Origin: Rhodococcoides kroppenstedtii | Lineage (GTDB): Bacteria; Actinomycetota; Actinomycetes; Mycobacteriales; Mycobacteriaceae | Assembly (NCBI RefSeq): GCF_900111805.1 | Contig: NZ_FOJN01000010.1 | Coordinates: forward strand, 104,968 to 168,967 | Direction: 5' to 3' | DNA: 64,000 nucleotides | Shown: positions 48,321-56,967 of the stretch, piece after piece | How the letters are laid out: each line of letters starts with the position of its first letter | Numbering within the stretch: position 1 is the first letter of the stretch | Position numbers and translations under genes: made by a program | Notes under the pieces: generated by a model | Told to the model about the DNA's origin: nothing | Databases searched by the model: none | The model's input: the letters and a program-made list of their open reading frames with translations, nothing else

Positions 48321-48797
48321 CCAGATGATCATGGGACAGGTTGCCCGGCATGGAAGCGGCGCGCGCCCTGGCGGCGGATGGTGTGAGCTCGGTTGGCGCA
48401 GAGCCCACCGGTTGAATGTTACATGCGGCTCACGTGTATCAGACCCGTCCACAAGTAGTTTGCCGGCAAAGGGGCTTTTGGCGCGGACGCCGAGATCGAA
48501 CATGGTTAAGCGTGGGGGGTGGGAAGGGAAATACTGAGGCGAGCCGCAAATACCGAACGCGCGAGTGCCTATCTCGCAGACGGCGGCCAAACCAGACGCC
48601 GCTTTCGGGCCGGGTTGCGCGATCACGCGGCGAAGAGCACGCTGAGAGACCGTTGGACAGGCTCTAGCATACACAAGGCACGATAACGACGCCGCGGTAA
48701 ATGTGAAAAAGGCCAACCAATCCTTGGAGGAGCAAGGGCTACAGGTCTGCGTCCGCCACTGACGCAAACGCGCCGGAGCGTCGTGTAAGATTCAACA
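48321..48797. other. Non-coding stretch between gene remnant and nuclease gene
   Basis: I see no supported gene here in either strand. It contains a perfect 12-bp palindrome TTTGCCGGCAAA (48459-48470), which could be an operator, and two short GC-rich repeats. The base composition turns more AT-rich toward 48660. It may be degenerate DNA at the edge of the inserted nuclease gene. Confidence 0.5.
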
Positions 48798-48872
48798 ATG
48801 GACGTCACCTCAAGCGGCATCGGCTCGGGCAGTTTGCAAGCTGATACGGTCGAAGCGAGGTTAGTGGCGTGA
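48786..48872 (+). promoter_or_regulatory. Promoter-like element and 24-codon leader ORF
   Basis: TAAGAT (48786-48791) looks like a -10 box, and an ATG follows at 48798, about where transcription should begin, which would make a leaderless mRNA. The short frame (48798-48872) encodes 24 residues starting MDVTSSGIGSG and its TGA overlaps the GTG of the nuclease gene. It could couple translation of the nuclease. No good -35 box is seen, so this is tentative. Confidence 0.35.
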
Positions 48873-50176
48873 GCGTTCCGGTTCCAGCCCCCCTTTGGTT
48901 GCGCCGATACACCGATGAATTCCTCACTTTGGAAGAAGTGGGCCAAATCGAGGGCATTACGCGCGAGGCCGTGCGACAACGGCTCAAGCGGCTCGGTTTA
49001 GAGCCCCGGACCTTGGCGGAGACCAAGCTAGCGCGCGAGCGGCGGGCAATCTCATTGCGGTCTCTCGAAATCCGTAGCAAATTTTTAGATAGTCGCAACG
49101 TCGATGAAACTGCTTCGGCTCTTAACTTGCCATCAAGCTGGGTCCGAAAATGCTTGGCGGAAACCATTCCTGATTATGAGGTTTTGGCTCGAGCCCCGCG
49201 CAGGCCAAGCAAGAAGTACACGAACAACGAATTATTCGAATCCCTGAAGGCGGCCGCAGCTAGAACCGTCGGAAACCTCACGGCCGCGTCTTACGACGAA
49301 TATGTCCGGGCAGAATCGACTTTACCGGATGGTCGAGCTCGACCCGGAAAGCAAACTATGTTGCTGCGATACGGATCATGGAGGGAAGCCCTTTTAGCTG
49401 CGGGGCTGACCCCGAACCCCCACTCGGGTCCAGCTAAAGATTTCGACGAAGTCGCGGCGGTCCAGTCGGTAGTCGATTATTGGAGGGCAGTGGGGGGCCC
49501 GCCTACGGTCGAAGGCTATGACGAGTGGCAGCGACATCGGATTGGTTACCCAAGCTCAGCAACAATACGAAAATTGACTGGTTCGTGGAACCTCCTTCTT
49601 GTGCGCGCTTGGCAGTTGGTGCATGGAATTGTTCTCGACCAGGTCGACGACGATGTGGTTGTGCCTGCGCCGATGCTCTCCGCGGACCATGAAACCGTTC
49701 ACGCATCTTACTTCGTTCCCTATCGCGCGGCTGCCGATTGCATGGAAATAGCTCTCCCAAGTAACCTCAACACCGGTGAGTATAGGCTTCTCGAACGCGC
49801 GGTGCGTAGTCATTCGAAAATCCAGAACGAGGTGGCCCGCGCTGCATCACAGCTGAATCTATCGTGCTGGAGTCCAGCAGTAAGCGGACCACTGTTCGAT
49901 TTAGTACTGTACGACGCCGAGTCCAAACGTACTTTTGTTGTGGAGGTGAAGTCGGCCACCGTCGACAATTTAGAATTCCAGCTCAGAATCGGATTGGGGC
50001 AAGTTCTCAGGTATGCGCATGCACTCCAGGCCGGGCTCGAAGCAGTCGTTCCGGTAATTGCGGTCGAGCTGCCGCCCGACGAAATGTGGCGGAGTTTGCT
50101 TGAGAAGGTTGGTGTAGGTCTTCTTGTTTCGGACTGCATCAAACCGAATCTTGAAACTTTGATCAATACAATTTGA
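48869..50176 (+). CDS. Chimeric nuclease: HTH, homing-endonuclease-type repeats, PD-(D/E)XK-like domain
   Basis: 435 residues. The start is a GTG overlapping the stop of a 24-codon leader. N-terminal sigma-region-4-like HTH (LEEVGQIEGITREAVRQRLK, residues ~18-40), then two repeats of the homing-endonuclease-associated kind (~115-175 ELFESLKAAAARTVG, GSWREALLAAGL; ~190-250 VQSVVDYWRAVGGPP, GSWNLLLVRAW), and a C-terminal PD-(D/E)XK-like fold: FDLVLYDAESKRTF, VVEVKSA, QLRIGLGQVLRYAHAL. GC is low (43% in one 60-base sample), unlike the neighbours, so recent transfer is likely. No adjacent partner. It could be a site-specific defence or mobile-element nuclease. Confidence 0.72.
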   Translation: MSVPVPAPLWLRRYTDEFLTLEEVGQIEGITREAVRQRLKRLGLEPRTLAETKLARERRAISLRSLEIRSKFLDSRNVDETASALNLPSSWVRKCLAETIPDYEVLARAPRRPSKKYTNNELFESLKAAAARTVGNLTAASYDEYVRAESTLPDGRARPGKQTMLLRYGSWREALLAAGLTPNPHSGPAKDFDEVAAVQSVVDYWRAVGGPPTVEGYDEWQRHRIGYPSSATIRKLTGSWNLLLVRAWQLVHGIVLDQVDDDVVVPAPMLSADHETVHASYFVPYRAAADCMEIALPSNLNTGEYRLLERAVRSHSKIQNEVARAASQLNLSCWSPAVSGPLFDLVLYDAESKRTFVVEVKSATVDNLEFQLRIGLGQVLRYAHALQAGLEAVVPVIAVELPPDEMWRSLLEKVGVGLLVSDCIKPNLETLINTI

Positions 50177-50415
50177 GTTCAGGTCCAGCGGTTGGACGAG
50201 CTGCTCATAGTAAGTTTCTAGTTCTTGACTCAGCGCATGCAATATTTGTTCAAGTTTTTGTCGGCGTTGACGCCTGGTGCCTGGCCCTCCGTGGCGGGGG
50301 TGGCGAGCGGCGGGGTGGTCTCGCGTCACTGCTGGAGCAGCGCCGACTCCGGCGGGGTCCGCGGGTCCTTGTCCACCATGGACTACACGGCCGCTTACGG
50401 ATTGGCGATGACTGA
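50177..50415. other. Gap between nuclease gene and TetR gene
   Basis: No gene seen. A short stem GTCCA-GCGGT-TGGAC (50183-50197) just after the nuclease stop is a weak terminator candidate. Composition changes from AT-rich to GC-rich around 50255, which I take as the right edge of the transferred segment. Confidence 0.45.
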
Positions 50416-51012
50416 CTACCGCTCGGACCGCGGTTCCACCGCTCGTCGGACCGCCTCGCCGACGACGAGGCGACGCCGCGCAATCTCGGCATCGTCCCAT
50501 TGTCGATGGGTTGGCTGACCGAGATCCGGTGTGGTGAACCAACTGAACAACACCCCGAAAATCATTGTCATCAGATCTGCCGCACCCCAGTGGGAGTCGA
50601 TGAACCCGTCGCGTTGTGCCTGCTCGACCGCGCGGACACGCTCCTGCATCACCTCGGAGTGCTCGGTAGCGGGGGAATGGCCTTGCAACTGCGCCCAGAG
50701 CAGCATCCTGTGCTCGTCCTTCTCGCTCGCGAGACGGGTGAAGGCATTCATGGCGTAGCCGGGCAGGTCGCGTGGTGTGAACTCCACGGCCTCGACAAAC
50801 CCTCGAAAACCGTGATCGAGCGCAGCGCCGAACAGCCGTTCCTTGTCGCCGAAATACGCGTACAGGCGCTCCTTGCTGGAGCGTGACGCCAGTGCGATCC
50901 GGTCGACGCGCGCGCCGGCGAGACCGTGCTCGGCGAACTCTCGGCGTGCGGCGATCAGTATGCGTTCGCGGGTGGCAGAGGCGGCGGGCGAAGGTGTCGT
51001 GTCCGACTTCAC
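50416..51012 (-). CDS. TetR-family transcriptional repressor
   Basis: 198 residues. N-terminal TetR HTH: RERILIAARREFAEHGLAGA, RVDRIALASRSSKERLYAYF, GDKERLFGAAL. The C-terminal ligand domain is Leu/Ala rich (MLLWAQLQGHSPATEHSEVM). It is divergent from the DHA2 exporter with 117 bp between starts. A palindrome at 51034 is a likely operator, so this is the local repressor of the exporter, released by an exporter substrate. Confidence 0.9.
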   Translation of the reverse strand: MKSDTTPSPAASATRERILIAARREFAEHGLAGARVDRIALASRSSKERLYAYFGDKERLFGAALDHGFRGFVEAVEFTPRDLPGYAMNAFTRLASEKDEHRMLLWAQLQGHSPATEHSEVMQERVRAVEQAQRDGFIDSHWGAADLMTMIFGVLFSWFTTPDLGQPTHRQWDDAEIARRRLVVGEAVRRAVEPRSER

Positions 51013-51033
51013 AGCCCGAATCGTACGCCAACC

Positions 51034-51074
51034 AACTAGTTAGTTTGACCGTTGTCGGTCCGCGACGCTACATT
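51034..51074 (+). promoter_or_regulatory. Exporter promoter with TetR operator candidate
   Basis: An AACTAGTT palindrome (51034-51041) lies just upstream of a -35-like TTGACC (51045-51050). TACATT (51069-51074) stands 18 bp further as the -10. The order fits a TetR-regulated promoter, with TTGACC-18-TACATT near consensus. The GTG start of the exporter is at 51130. Confidence 0.6.
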
Positions 51075-51129
51075 CCTCGTCGTCGATCAGACGCCCCACC
51101 GCACATCTGCTCAGGACCGAGGCACGCCC

Positions 51130-52722
51130 GTGACCACCAATCCCGACATCGTGTCTTTCCAGAAGAACGATGCCAATCCGAACTACGAGCGCCGCTGGCT
51201 GGTGCTGTGCATCGTCGCCATCACGCAGCTGACGATCGTGCTGGACGCGACCATCGTCAATATCGCCCTGCCGCAGGCGCAGGAAGACCTGGGCATCAGC
51301 GACAGCGGTCGCGCGTGGGTCATCACGGCCTACGCGCTGGCCTTCGGTGCCTTGCTTCTGCTCGGCGGCCGCATCGCCGACTACTGGGGTCGAAAGCGTT
51401 CCTTCTTGGTCGGCATGGCGGGATTCGCGATCGCCTCGGCCATCGGCGGACTCGCGCAGGAGGGCTATCAGCTCTTCGCCGCCCGTGCCGGCCAAGGCGT
51501 CTTCGCCGCCCTCCTCGCCCCTGCTGCTCTGGCGATCCTGACCACCACGTTCACGGACGAGAAGGAGCGCGCCAAGGCGTTCGGCGTCTTCGGTGCCATC
51601 GCCGGCGGCGGCGCGGCCGTGGGCCTGCTGCTCGGCGGCGTGCTCACCGAGTACGCCAACTGGCGGTGGTGCCTGCTGGTCAACGTCCCCGTCGCGATCA
51701 TCGCCGCAGCAGCCGCCATCCCGCTGGTGAAGGAGAGCAAGGCAGAGGGCGACACGCGGTACGACGTCCCCGGTGCGATCCTGGTCGCACTCGGGCTCGG
51801 TTCACTGGTCTACGGCTTCACCGAGGCGGAAGACGGGTGGTCGAACGTTTCGACCCTGAGCTTCATCGCGCTGGGCATCGTTCTGCTCGCCGCCTTCGTC
51901 GTGGTCGAGTCGCGCTCACCCAATCCGCTTCTCCCGCTGGGTGTCCTGCTCGATCGTGACCGTGGGTCGGCATACCTTGGATCGGCGATCGTGGGTGCCG
52001 CGCTCCTCGGCGGAACCCTGTACCTCACCTTCTACTTCCAGATCGTCCTCGGATTTAGCCCCGTCATCGCCGGTGTCGCGTCGCTCCCCATGACCGGCGG
52101 CATCATGATGACCGCTGCCGCGGCGTCGGCGCTGATGCCCCGGGTAGGGCCGAAGCCGTTGATGGCTGCCGGACCCGTTGTCTCGGCTATCGGTCTGCTC
52201 TTGCTCACCCAGATCGGTGTGGACACCTCCTACTGGACGCACGTGCTTCCCGGAGTGGTGCTCCTCGGGCTCGGGCTGGGCCTGCTCATGGTGCCGATGC
52301 AGAACGTCGCCCTGATCGGCGTCGCCGATCACGACGCCGGCGCTGCCAGTGCGTTGGTCAACGCGGCCTTGCAGATCGGCGGCGCCTTGGGGACCGCCGT
52401 CTTCACCACGATCTACACGTCCGCCAAATCGTCGTACCTGTCGTCGAACACCGCGCCCGTGCCGCCCGCCGGAGTCCCTCCGGAGGCCCTGGCCTCGCAG
52501 ACGGTGCCGTCCGACTCCGAGCTCGCGGCCTTGCCGGAACCGATCCGCAACTTCGTCACCTCGACGATCGATTACATGTTCTCCGCAGAGGTCTCCGGGT
52601 ACGCGCATGCGTTCGCGGCAGCGGCGATCATGGTCGTCCTGATCTCGCCGATCGTGCTGGTGTTGGTCCGAGCCCGCAAGACCGACCTGCCGGCCGGGGA
52701 CACCCCGGTCCACATGGGCTGA
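51130..52722 (+). CDS. DHA2-family MFS drug exporter (14 membrane segments)
   Basis: 530 residues from GTG 51130 (GAGGCACGCCC before it). The DHA2 signature is present: LDATIVNIALPQAQEDLGIS in the first loop, GGRIADYWGRKRSF in motif A and GGGAAVGLLLGGVL for motif C. About 14 hydrophobic segments are seen, as in LfrA/QacA/EmrB-like proton antiporters. It likely exports cationic drugs or dyes and is regulated by the divergent TetR. The frame is open up to 51052 but the promoter and ribosome site favour 51130. Confidence 0.92.
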   Translation: MTTNPDIVSFQKNDANPNYERRWLVLCIVAITQLTIVLDATIVNIALPQAQEDLGISDSGRAWVITAYALAFGALLLLGGRIADYWGRKRSFLVGMAGFAIASAIGGLAQEGYQLFAARAGQGVFAALLAPAALAILTTTFTDEKERAKAFGVFGAIAGGGAAVGLLLGGVLTEYANWRWCLLVNVPVAIIAAAAAIPLVKESKAEGDTRYDVPGAILVALGLGSLVYGFTEAEDGWSNVSTLSFIALGIVLLAAFVVVESRSPNPLLPLGVLLDRDRGSAYLGSAIVGAALLGGTLYLTFYFQIVLGFSPVIAGVASLPMTGGIMMTAAAASALMPRVGPKPLMAAGPVVSAIGLLLLTQIGVDTSYWTHVLPGVVLLGLGLGLLMVPMQNVALIGVADHDAGAASALVNAALQIGGALGTAVFTTIYTSAKSSYLSSNTAPVPPAGVPPEALASQTVPSDSELAALPEPIRNFVTSTIDYMFSAEVSGYAHAFAAAAIMVVLISPIVLVLVRARKTDLPAGDTPVHMG

Positions 52723-52735
52723 CGCGAGTCGTCGT

Positions 52736-52764
52736 CACGACCGACAGGCGTGGAAACGGTCGTG
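52736..52764. terminator. Hairpin between convergent exporter and cinA genes
   Basis: Perfect 8-bp stem CACGACCG / CGGTCGTG with a 13-base loop, 14 bp after the exporter stop. cinA ends at 52832 on the other strand. No T-tract. A bidirectional terminator is likely. Confidence 0.5.
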
Positions 52765-52831
52765 CATCCATTGCTGGGTGAAGATCGCGAAAGATGAACT
52801 GGCCGCTCGGATGTGCGGGGTTCGATGACGT

Positions 52832-54112
52832 TCAGGCGTCGCCCAGGGCGTCCGCGAGCATGTGCATCGCGACGGTGACCGACAGCGCCCGGACACTCGC
52901 GCGGTCACCGGGCAGACGCAGCGTCCGCGTAACGGTCGGTCGGCCCGCAACAGCGATGCCGAAGCACACCGTGCCGACAGGCTTGCTCTCCGTGCCGCCG
53001 CCCGGCCCCGCGACCCCACTGGTCGACACGGCAATGTCGGCACCGACGCGGTGGAGTGCCCCCTCTGCCATGCGGGCCGCCACCGGTTCGCTGACGGCGC
53101 CGTGCTCGTCGATCATGGCGGCGGGGACGTCGAGTGAGCCGATCTTCACCTCGTTGGCGTAGGACACCACGCCGCCCATCACGTACGCCGACGAGCCGGC
53201 CCGATTGGTGAGCCGTGCGGCGATCATGCCGCCGGTGCACGATTCCGCTGTCGCGATGCGGCGGCCACCGGCTCGGGTTGCCACGATGTCGTCGATGGTG
53301 GATCCGTCGGTCGAGAAGATCTGCGCGCCGTGGTGCTTTTCGATGAGCGCCAACACCTCGGAGTACGCAGCGGCCGCGGACTCCTCGTAGCGCGTGACCA
53401 TCTCGAGCTCACCGCGCGACAGGCACGTGGTGATCGCGAGGTCGCCGAACCCGGCAATCGAACTCTCTGCGGTGCGCAAGGTCGCGGCGAGGTCGGCCTC
53501 CGACAATCCATAAGCCCGAATGGTGGCTTCGACTACTGACTCTCGCCGCGCGAGCACTGCGGCGACGGGTGCGCTCTTGATCGCTTCCGGCCACATCGCC
53601 TGCAGCTCGGAGGGAGGTCCCGGCAGGATGAGGACCGCGGGGAGTGTCCCCGAGTCGTCGGCCATCGCCACGCCCGGTGCCGTGCCTGTCGGCGAAATCG
53701 ACTGCGCTCCGGCGGGAACCATGGCCTGCTTGCGCACCCCGGCTTTCAGGGGTTCGGAGTCGGCGACGCTGCCGAGCCGACTGCGCCAGCGTTCGACGAT
53801 CGCCGTGATGCTGCCTTCGAGTTCGACGTCGAGATGCATCTCGCGGCCATACAGCGCGGCGACGGTCTCGACGGTGAGGTCGTCCGCAGTGGGGCCGAGG
53901 CCACCGGTCGTGACGATGAGGTCGACGTGCTGATCGGCGAGGAACCGGACCTGGGCCGTGAGATCGGCCGGCCGGTCACCGCACACCGTCAGGTGGGCGA
54001 CGTCGACACCCATCCTCAGGAGCTGCTGGGCCACCCACGGCCCGTTGCGGTCGGTGACCCGACCGGCCAGAACCTCGCCACCTGTGACGACCACACCCGC
54101 ACGGACTGTCAT
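52832..54112 (-). CDS. cinA: CinA-family protein (NMN amidohydrolase-type)
   Basis: 426 residues. The N-terminal ~170 residues are a molybdopterin-binding-like domain (VVVTGGEVLAGRVTDRNGPW; TTGGLGPTADDLTVE). The C-terminal ~150 are the PncC nicotinamide-nucleotide amidase domain (IATAESCTGGMIAARLT; GVVSYANEVK with the conserved Ser and Tyr). It recycles NMN/ADP-ribose related metabolites; CinA also appears in drug-tolerance contexts. Full length for the family. Start ATG 54112. Confidence 0.94.
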   Translation of the reverse strand: MTVRAGVVVTGGEVLAGRVTDRNGPWVAQQLLRMGVDVAHLTVCGDRPADLTAQVRFLADQHVDLIVTTGGLGPTADDLTVETVAALYGREMHLDVELEGSITAIVERWRSRLGSVADSEPLKAGVRKQAMVPAGAQSISPTGTAPGVAMADDSGTLPAVLILPGPPSELQAMWPEAIKSAPVAAVLARRESVVEATIRAYGLSEADLAATLRTAESSIAGFGDLAITTCLSRGELEMVTRYEESAAAAYSEVLALIEKHHGAQIFSTDGSTIDDIVATRAGGRRIATAESCTGGMIAARLTNRAGSSAYVMGGVVSYANEVKIGSLDVPAAMIDEHGAVSEPVAARMAEGALHRVGADIAVSTSGVAGPGGGTESKPVGTVCFGIAVAGRPTVTRTLRLPGDRASVRALSVTVAMHMLADALGDA

Positions 54113-54165
54113 GCCTCGACACTACGGCCAACGACGACAAGAGCCAGTCGCCGTGGTCCGGCTCG

Positions 54166-54184
54166 CGGATCGGGTATCGATCCG
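54166..54184. terminator. Hairpin between helicase operon and cinA
   Basis: Perfect 7-bp stem CGGATCG-GGTAT-CGATCCG in the 119-bp gap after the helicase stop and upstream of cinA. It may end the helicase operon transcript or act as a cinA operator. No T-tract. Confidence 0.4.
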
Positions 54185-54231
54185 ATTCATCGTGCTCGGT
54201 GTCGGGTGAGTCGAAAATCGGGTGTGCGACC

Positions 54232-56967
54232 TCAAGGAAGGCTATGCGTCGAGGCCGGTGGTTGACCGGAGGTCGAGAAATCCATTGTCAACAGGCGGGC
54301 AAGCGAGTGCGGAAGCGGAAGGTCTAGTGACTGATCGCCCGCGGCGCCCACCGTACGCGAGTCGCCCATTACCACTCCGAACCACCGTTCGCGGGCCTTC
54401 ACCACTCGATACATCTTCTCGTCGTGGGTTCCACCCAGATACGGTTCGTCGACCGCGATGGGTTGTTTCTCGAGGATAGCCGCAGAGCCCAATCGATCCA
54501 AGCGGCCGGTTCGCTGCTCGAGAGTAGCGGGATTCCAGTCGAGATCGTGATGAATGACGTGGCGGCATGCGGTATGCAGGTCAACGCCTTCGGCCATGAT
54601 GGAACTCGCTACCAGGACGTCCGGGAAAAACGGTGAGTTGAAGGACGCCATGAGCTTCTGCCGCGTCTCGCGGCCGACTTGTCCATTGGCCAGCCGCACG
54701 TTCGGCGCAATGCTCACGTGCTGCGAGGAGTTCTCAGCCGGATCGAAGTCGTCGATAGTGATGTCTCCGGTTTTGGCTGTCGCCAGCACGTCGAGAATTC
54801 GACCTCTATCCTCCGCGGTGCGCCTCGACAAGAAGGTCGCGAAGGAGATGACGCGGGATTTGAGCGATACGCTTCCGGGGCTGGCGCTGTCCACCACGGA
54901 CCACAGGTCGTCGACCGTCATTCCGGCGTTCGGAGCGGCAAATCGTACAAGGAACGACTGCGTTCGCAGAAATCGAATCACGATGTCGACGAGTAGTTCT
55001 CGCGAAGTTTTGTCGAGAGCAGGAAGCCACGACTCTATCTCGGCGCGAAGCCGACGGAAGCTGCTGGTGTCGCTTCTGAAGAGCCGGTCGCTCAGTCGGT
55101 CCAGCGCCACCTTGACGTCGTTGTCGGACTGGCCGTCCATGGACATCGAGACTCGTGCGAGGTCGAGCGTACGTCTCTCCAGAGCCCGCGCGATGTGTAG
55201 CCGCAGCGCTCGTCCGGTCTCTTGATAGAAGCAGAAAATAAGCACTTTGTGGCCGGCGCTCCACAGCTGCACGGTTCGCTTCACCGTCGCAGCGATCTTC
55301 GGATGCGCGGCCAATTTTTCAGGATCGTCTGGCAGATACTGGGCGATTCGATCCAGGTACCACTGAACCTCGGGTGATTCGACGCGCTGAGTGGATGCGT
55401 CGGCTGCATCGTCGAGGTCCGACTGCCCGGTCGCGCGGGTACGTAGGTACGTCTCGTAAGACGAGGCAATGCCGTACGAGAAGAGGGAGCGGGTGGCCCC
55501 GCCTTCGGTCTTCGTCAGACGCGAGACGGCATCCGCACGACCGGCCAACAAGAACGGCAGTGCCGCATCGTCGTCGACTGGGAGACCCCTGTCTACAGCA
55601 CCTGGAGACACGACAGCTGCGCCCGCACGGTACTGACGTCGCTCCGTATCACTTGTCTTCAAGTGACGAATGATCCACGGTCGCAGTTTTCTCTCCGCTT
55701 CGCCAATCACGGACTGGGCCACGCGGCCCTCATGGAGGGCCGCTCGTCCGGCCGCGCTCAATTCGTCGCCCAGTGGTTCCTCGAAGTTCGTCGCGCGCGA
55801 CAACGCTGCGTCCTCTCTCGGATCCAAGGCCGACCAGCGCTTCTGGAAAGTCGCCGCGGCTGCCTGCGCCGTGTCGAGTGCCGTGCCGATGTCGTCGAGT
55901 GACGCTTCGAACGCTGCCCGATCCTCGGCGCTCTCCCATCGGACGCCCGTAAAACGACCGAGGACGCTGAGCAATTCGTGGTGCCCGAGTTGGAACGGGG
56001 TTGCGGTCAAGAACAGCATCCGCTCGAAAATGCCACCCAATGGGCCCCTCAGTGCTTCCAAATCAGTGTCAGCTGCGTCGTTCGCGAACAGCGCGGCCAT
56101 CGTGTTGTCATTCTTGACATGATGCGCCTCGTCCAGAATCAACAACGGAAGTGTCAGGTCCAACTTTCTGAGTCCGTCCTCCCAGGCGCCCCGCATTGCG
56201 GCGGCAAGAGCCTTCTTGGCGGAGCCCAAACGCTTCTCGAAATTTGACGACCGATTAATAGGTAGTTCGACCAGTGCATCGCGAAGGGGTTCGAGTACCT
56301 TACTGTCGATCGCGTCAGCGAACACCAGAGGCACCGGATCGTCGTCGAGGAGTACGGCCGAGTGGTTGTTCCACACCTTCATCCAGTGACGCTCATGGGT
56401 GTTGAGAAGCTCGGTTACCAAGGGTGTGTTGTTGAAACGCTTGTCGGAAACCAGCGTAGCGGCGTCCCTGATGATCGCGGGCAAACGGTTCTGGAGATCC
56501 TTTCGGCGTCCCACAGCTTTTTTCAACAGGCTCAATTTGACGAACGGGTCGTTGATAGTTCTGGTCAGGGCGCCGTGTGTCAGGAAAATGATGTGGGATC
56601 GCCGATCCGGCGGGTCATCCAACAGCTTCAGGAAGTCCGTACCGTGGCGGATCGCGCCGGACACCTTGATGTCCGATGCGTCAGACAGTCCCAGCGCGAA
56701 GCTGTTCCAATCCCGTGGCCACTTGTCAACCACCGAGCTGGGAACCATCACCACGACAGGTTGCTCGTAACGAGTGGCGCGAACCACGGATGCCGCTATC
56801 GCGAGTGCGACGAAGGTCTTGCCCATACCCACCTCGTCGGCGAGCACCTGGCCTGGCCGGTGGGCGAGACGTTCCAGAATCTCTGCAGCTGTTCTACGCT
56901 GGCGTTCCGCATCAGCAGCAGGGATGTTCTCGCTGGACAGGTCAATGTCCGGGCTCAATTTCCACAC
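54232..56967 (-). CDS. SNF2/RapA-like helicase of a three-gene candidate defence operon
   Basis: 911 residues from GTG 56967, which overlaps the end of the PLD-like gene. Walker A VLADEVGMGKTFVALA (41-56), DEAH box LLILDEAHHVKNDNT, LTATPF, and a C-terminal helicase with VASSIMAEGVDLHTACRHVI and EQRTGRLDRLGS (motif VI). This arrangement is typical of SNF2/RapA-like ATPases in defence loci. The long middle insertion is helical. It is the last gene of the operon. The pairing with PLD-like nuclease resembles, but is not, DISARM (no DUF1998 protein or methylase). Confidence 0.85.
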   Translation of the reverse strand: MWKLSPDIDLSSENIPAADAERQRRTAAEILERLAHRPGQVLADEVGMGKTFVALAIAASVVRATRYEQPVVVMVPSSVVDKWPRDWNSFALGLSDASDIKVSGAIRHGTDFLKLLDDPPDRRSHIIFLTHGALTRTINDPFVKLSLLKKAVGRRKDLQNRLPAIIRDAATLVSDKRFNNTPLVTELLNTHERHWMKVWNNHSAVLLDDDPVPLVFADAIDSKVLEPLRDALVELPINRSSNFEKRLGSAKKALAAAMRGAWEDGLRKLDLTLPLLILDEAHHVKNDNTMAALFANDAADTDLEALRGPLGGIFERMLFLTATPFQLGHHELLSVLGRFTGVRWESAEDRAAFEASLDDIGTALDTAQAAAATFQKRWSALDPREDAALSRATNFEEPLGDELSAAGRAALHEGRVAQSVIGEAERKLRPWIIRHLKTSDTERRQYRAGAAVVSPGAVDRGLPVDDDAALPFLLAGRADAVSRLTKTEGGATRSLFSYGIASSYETYLRTRATGQSDLDDAADASTQRVESPEVQWYLDRIAQYLPDDPEKLAAHPKIAATVKRTVQLWSAGHKVLIFCFYQETGRALRLHIARALERRTLDLARVSMSMDGQSDNDVKVALDRLSDRLFRSDTSSFRRLRAEIESWLPALDKTSRELLVDIVIRFLRTQSFLVRFAAPNAGMTVDDLWSVVDSASPGSVSLKSRVISFATFLSRRTAEDRGRILDVLATAKTGDITIDDFDPAENSSQHVSIAPNVRLANGQVGRETRQKLMASFNSPFFPDVLVASSIMAEGVDLHTACRHVIHHDLDWNPATLEQRTGRLDRLGSAAILEKQPIAVDEPYLGGTHDEKMYRVVKARERWFGVVMGDSRTVGAAGDQSLDLPLPHSLARLLTMDFSTSGQPPASTHSLP

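Noticed and set aside
50198..50415. Minus-strand reading with a coiled-coil-like stretch (KLEQILHALSQELETYYEQL)
   Set aside because: It is short, lacks a start and ribosome site and sits at a composition break; could be a remnant but not enough to call.
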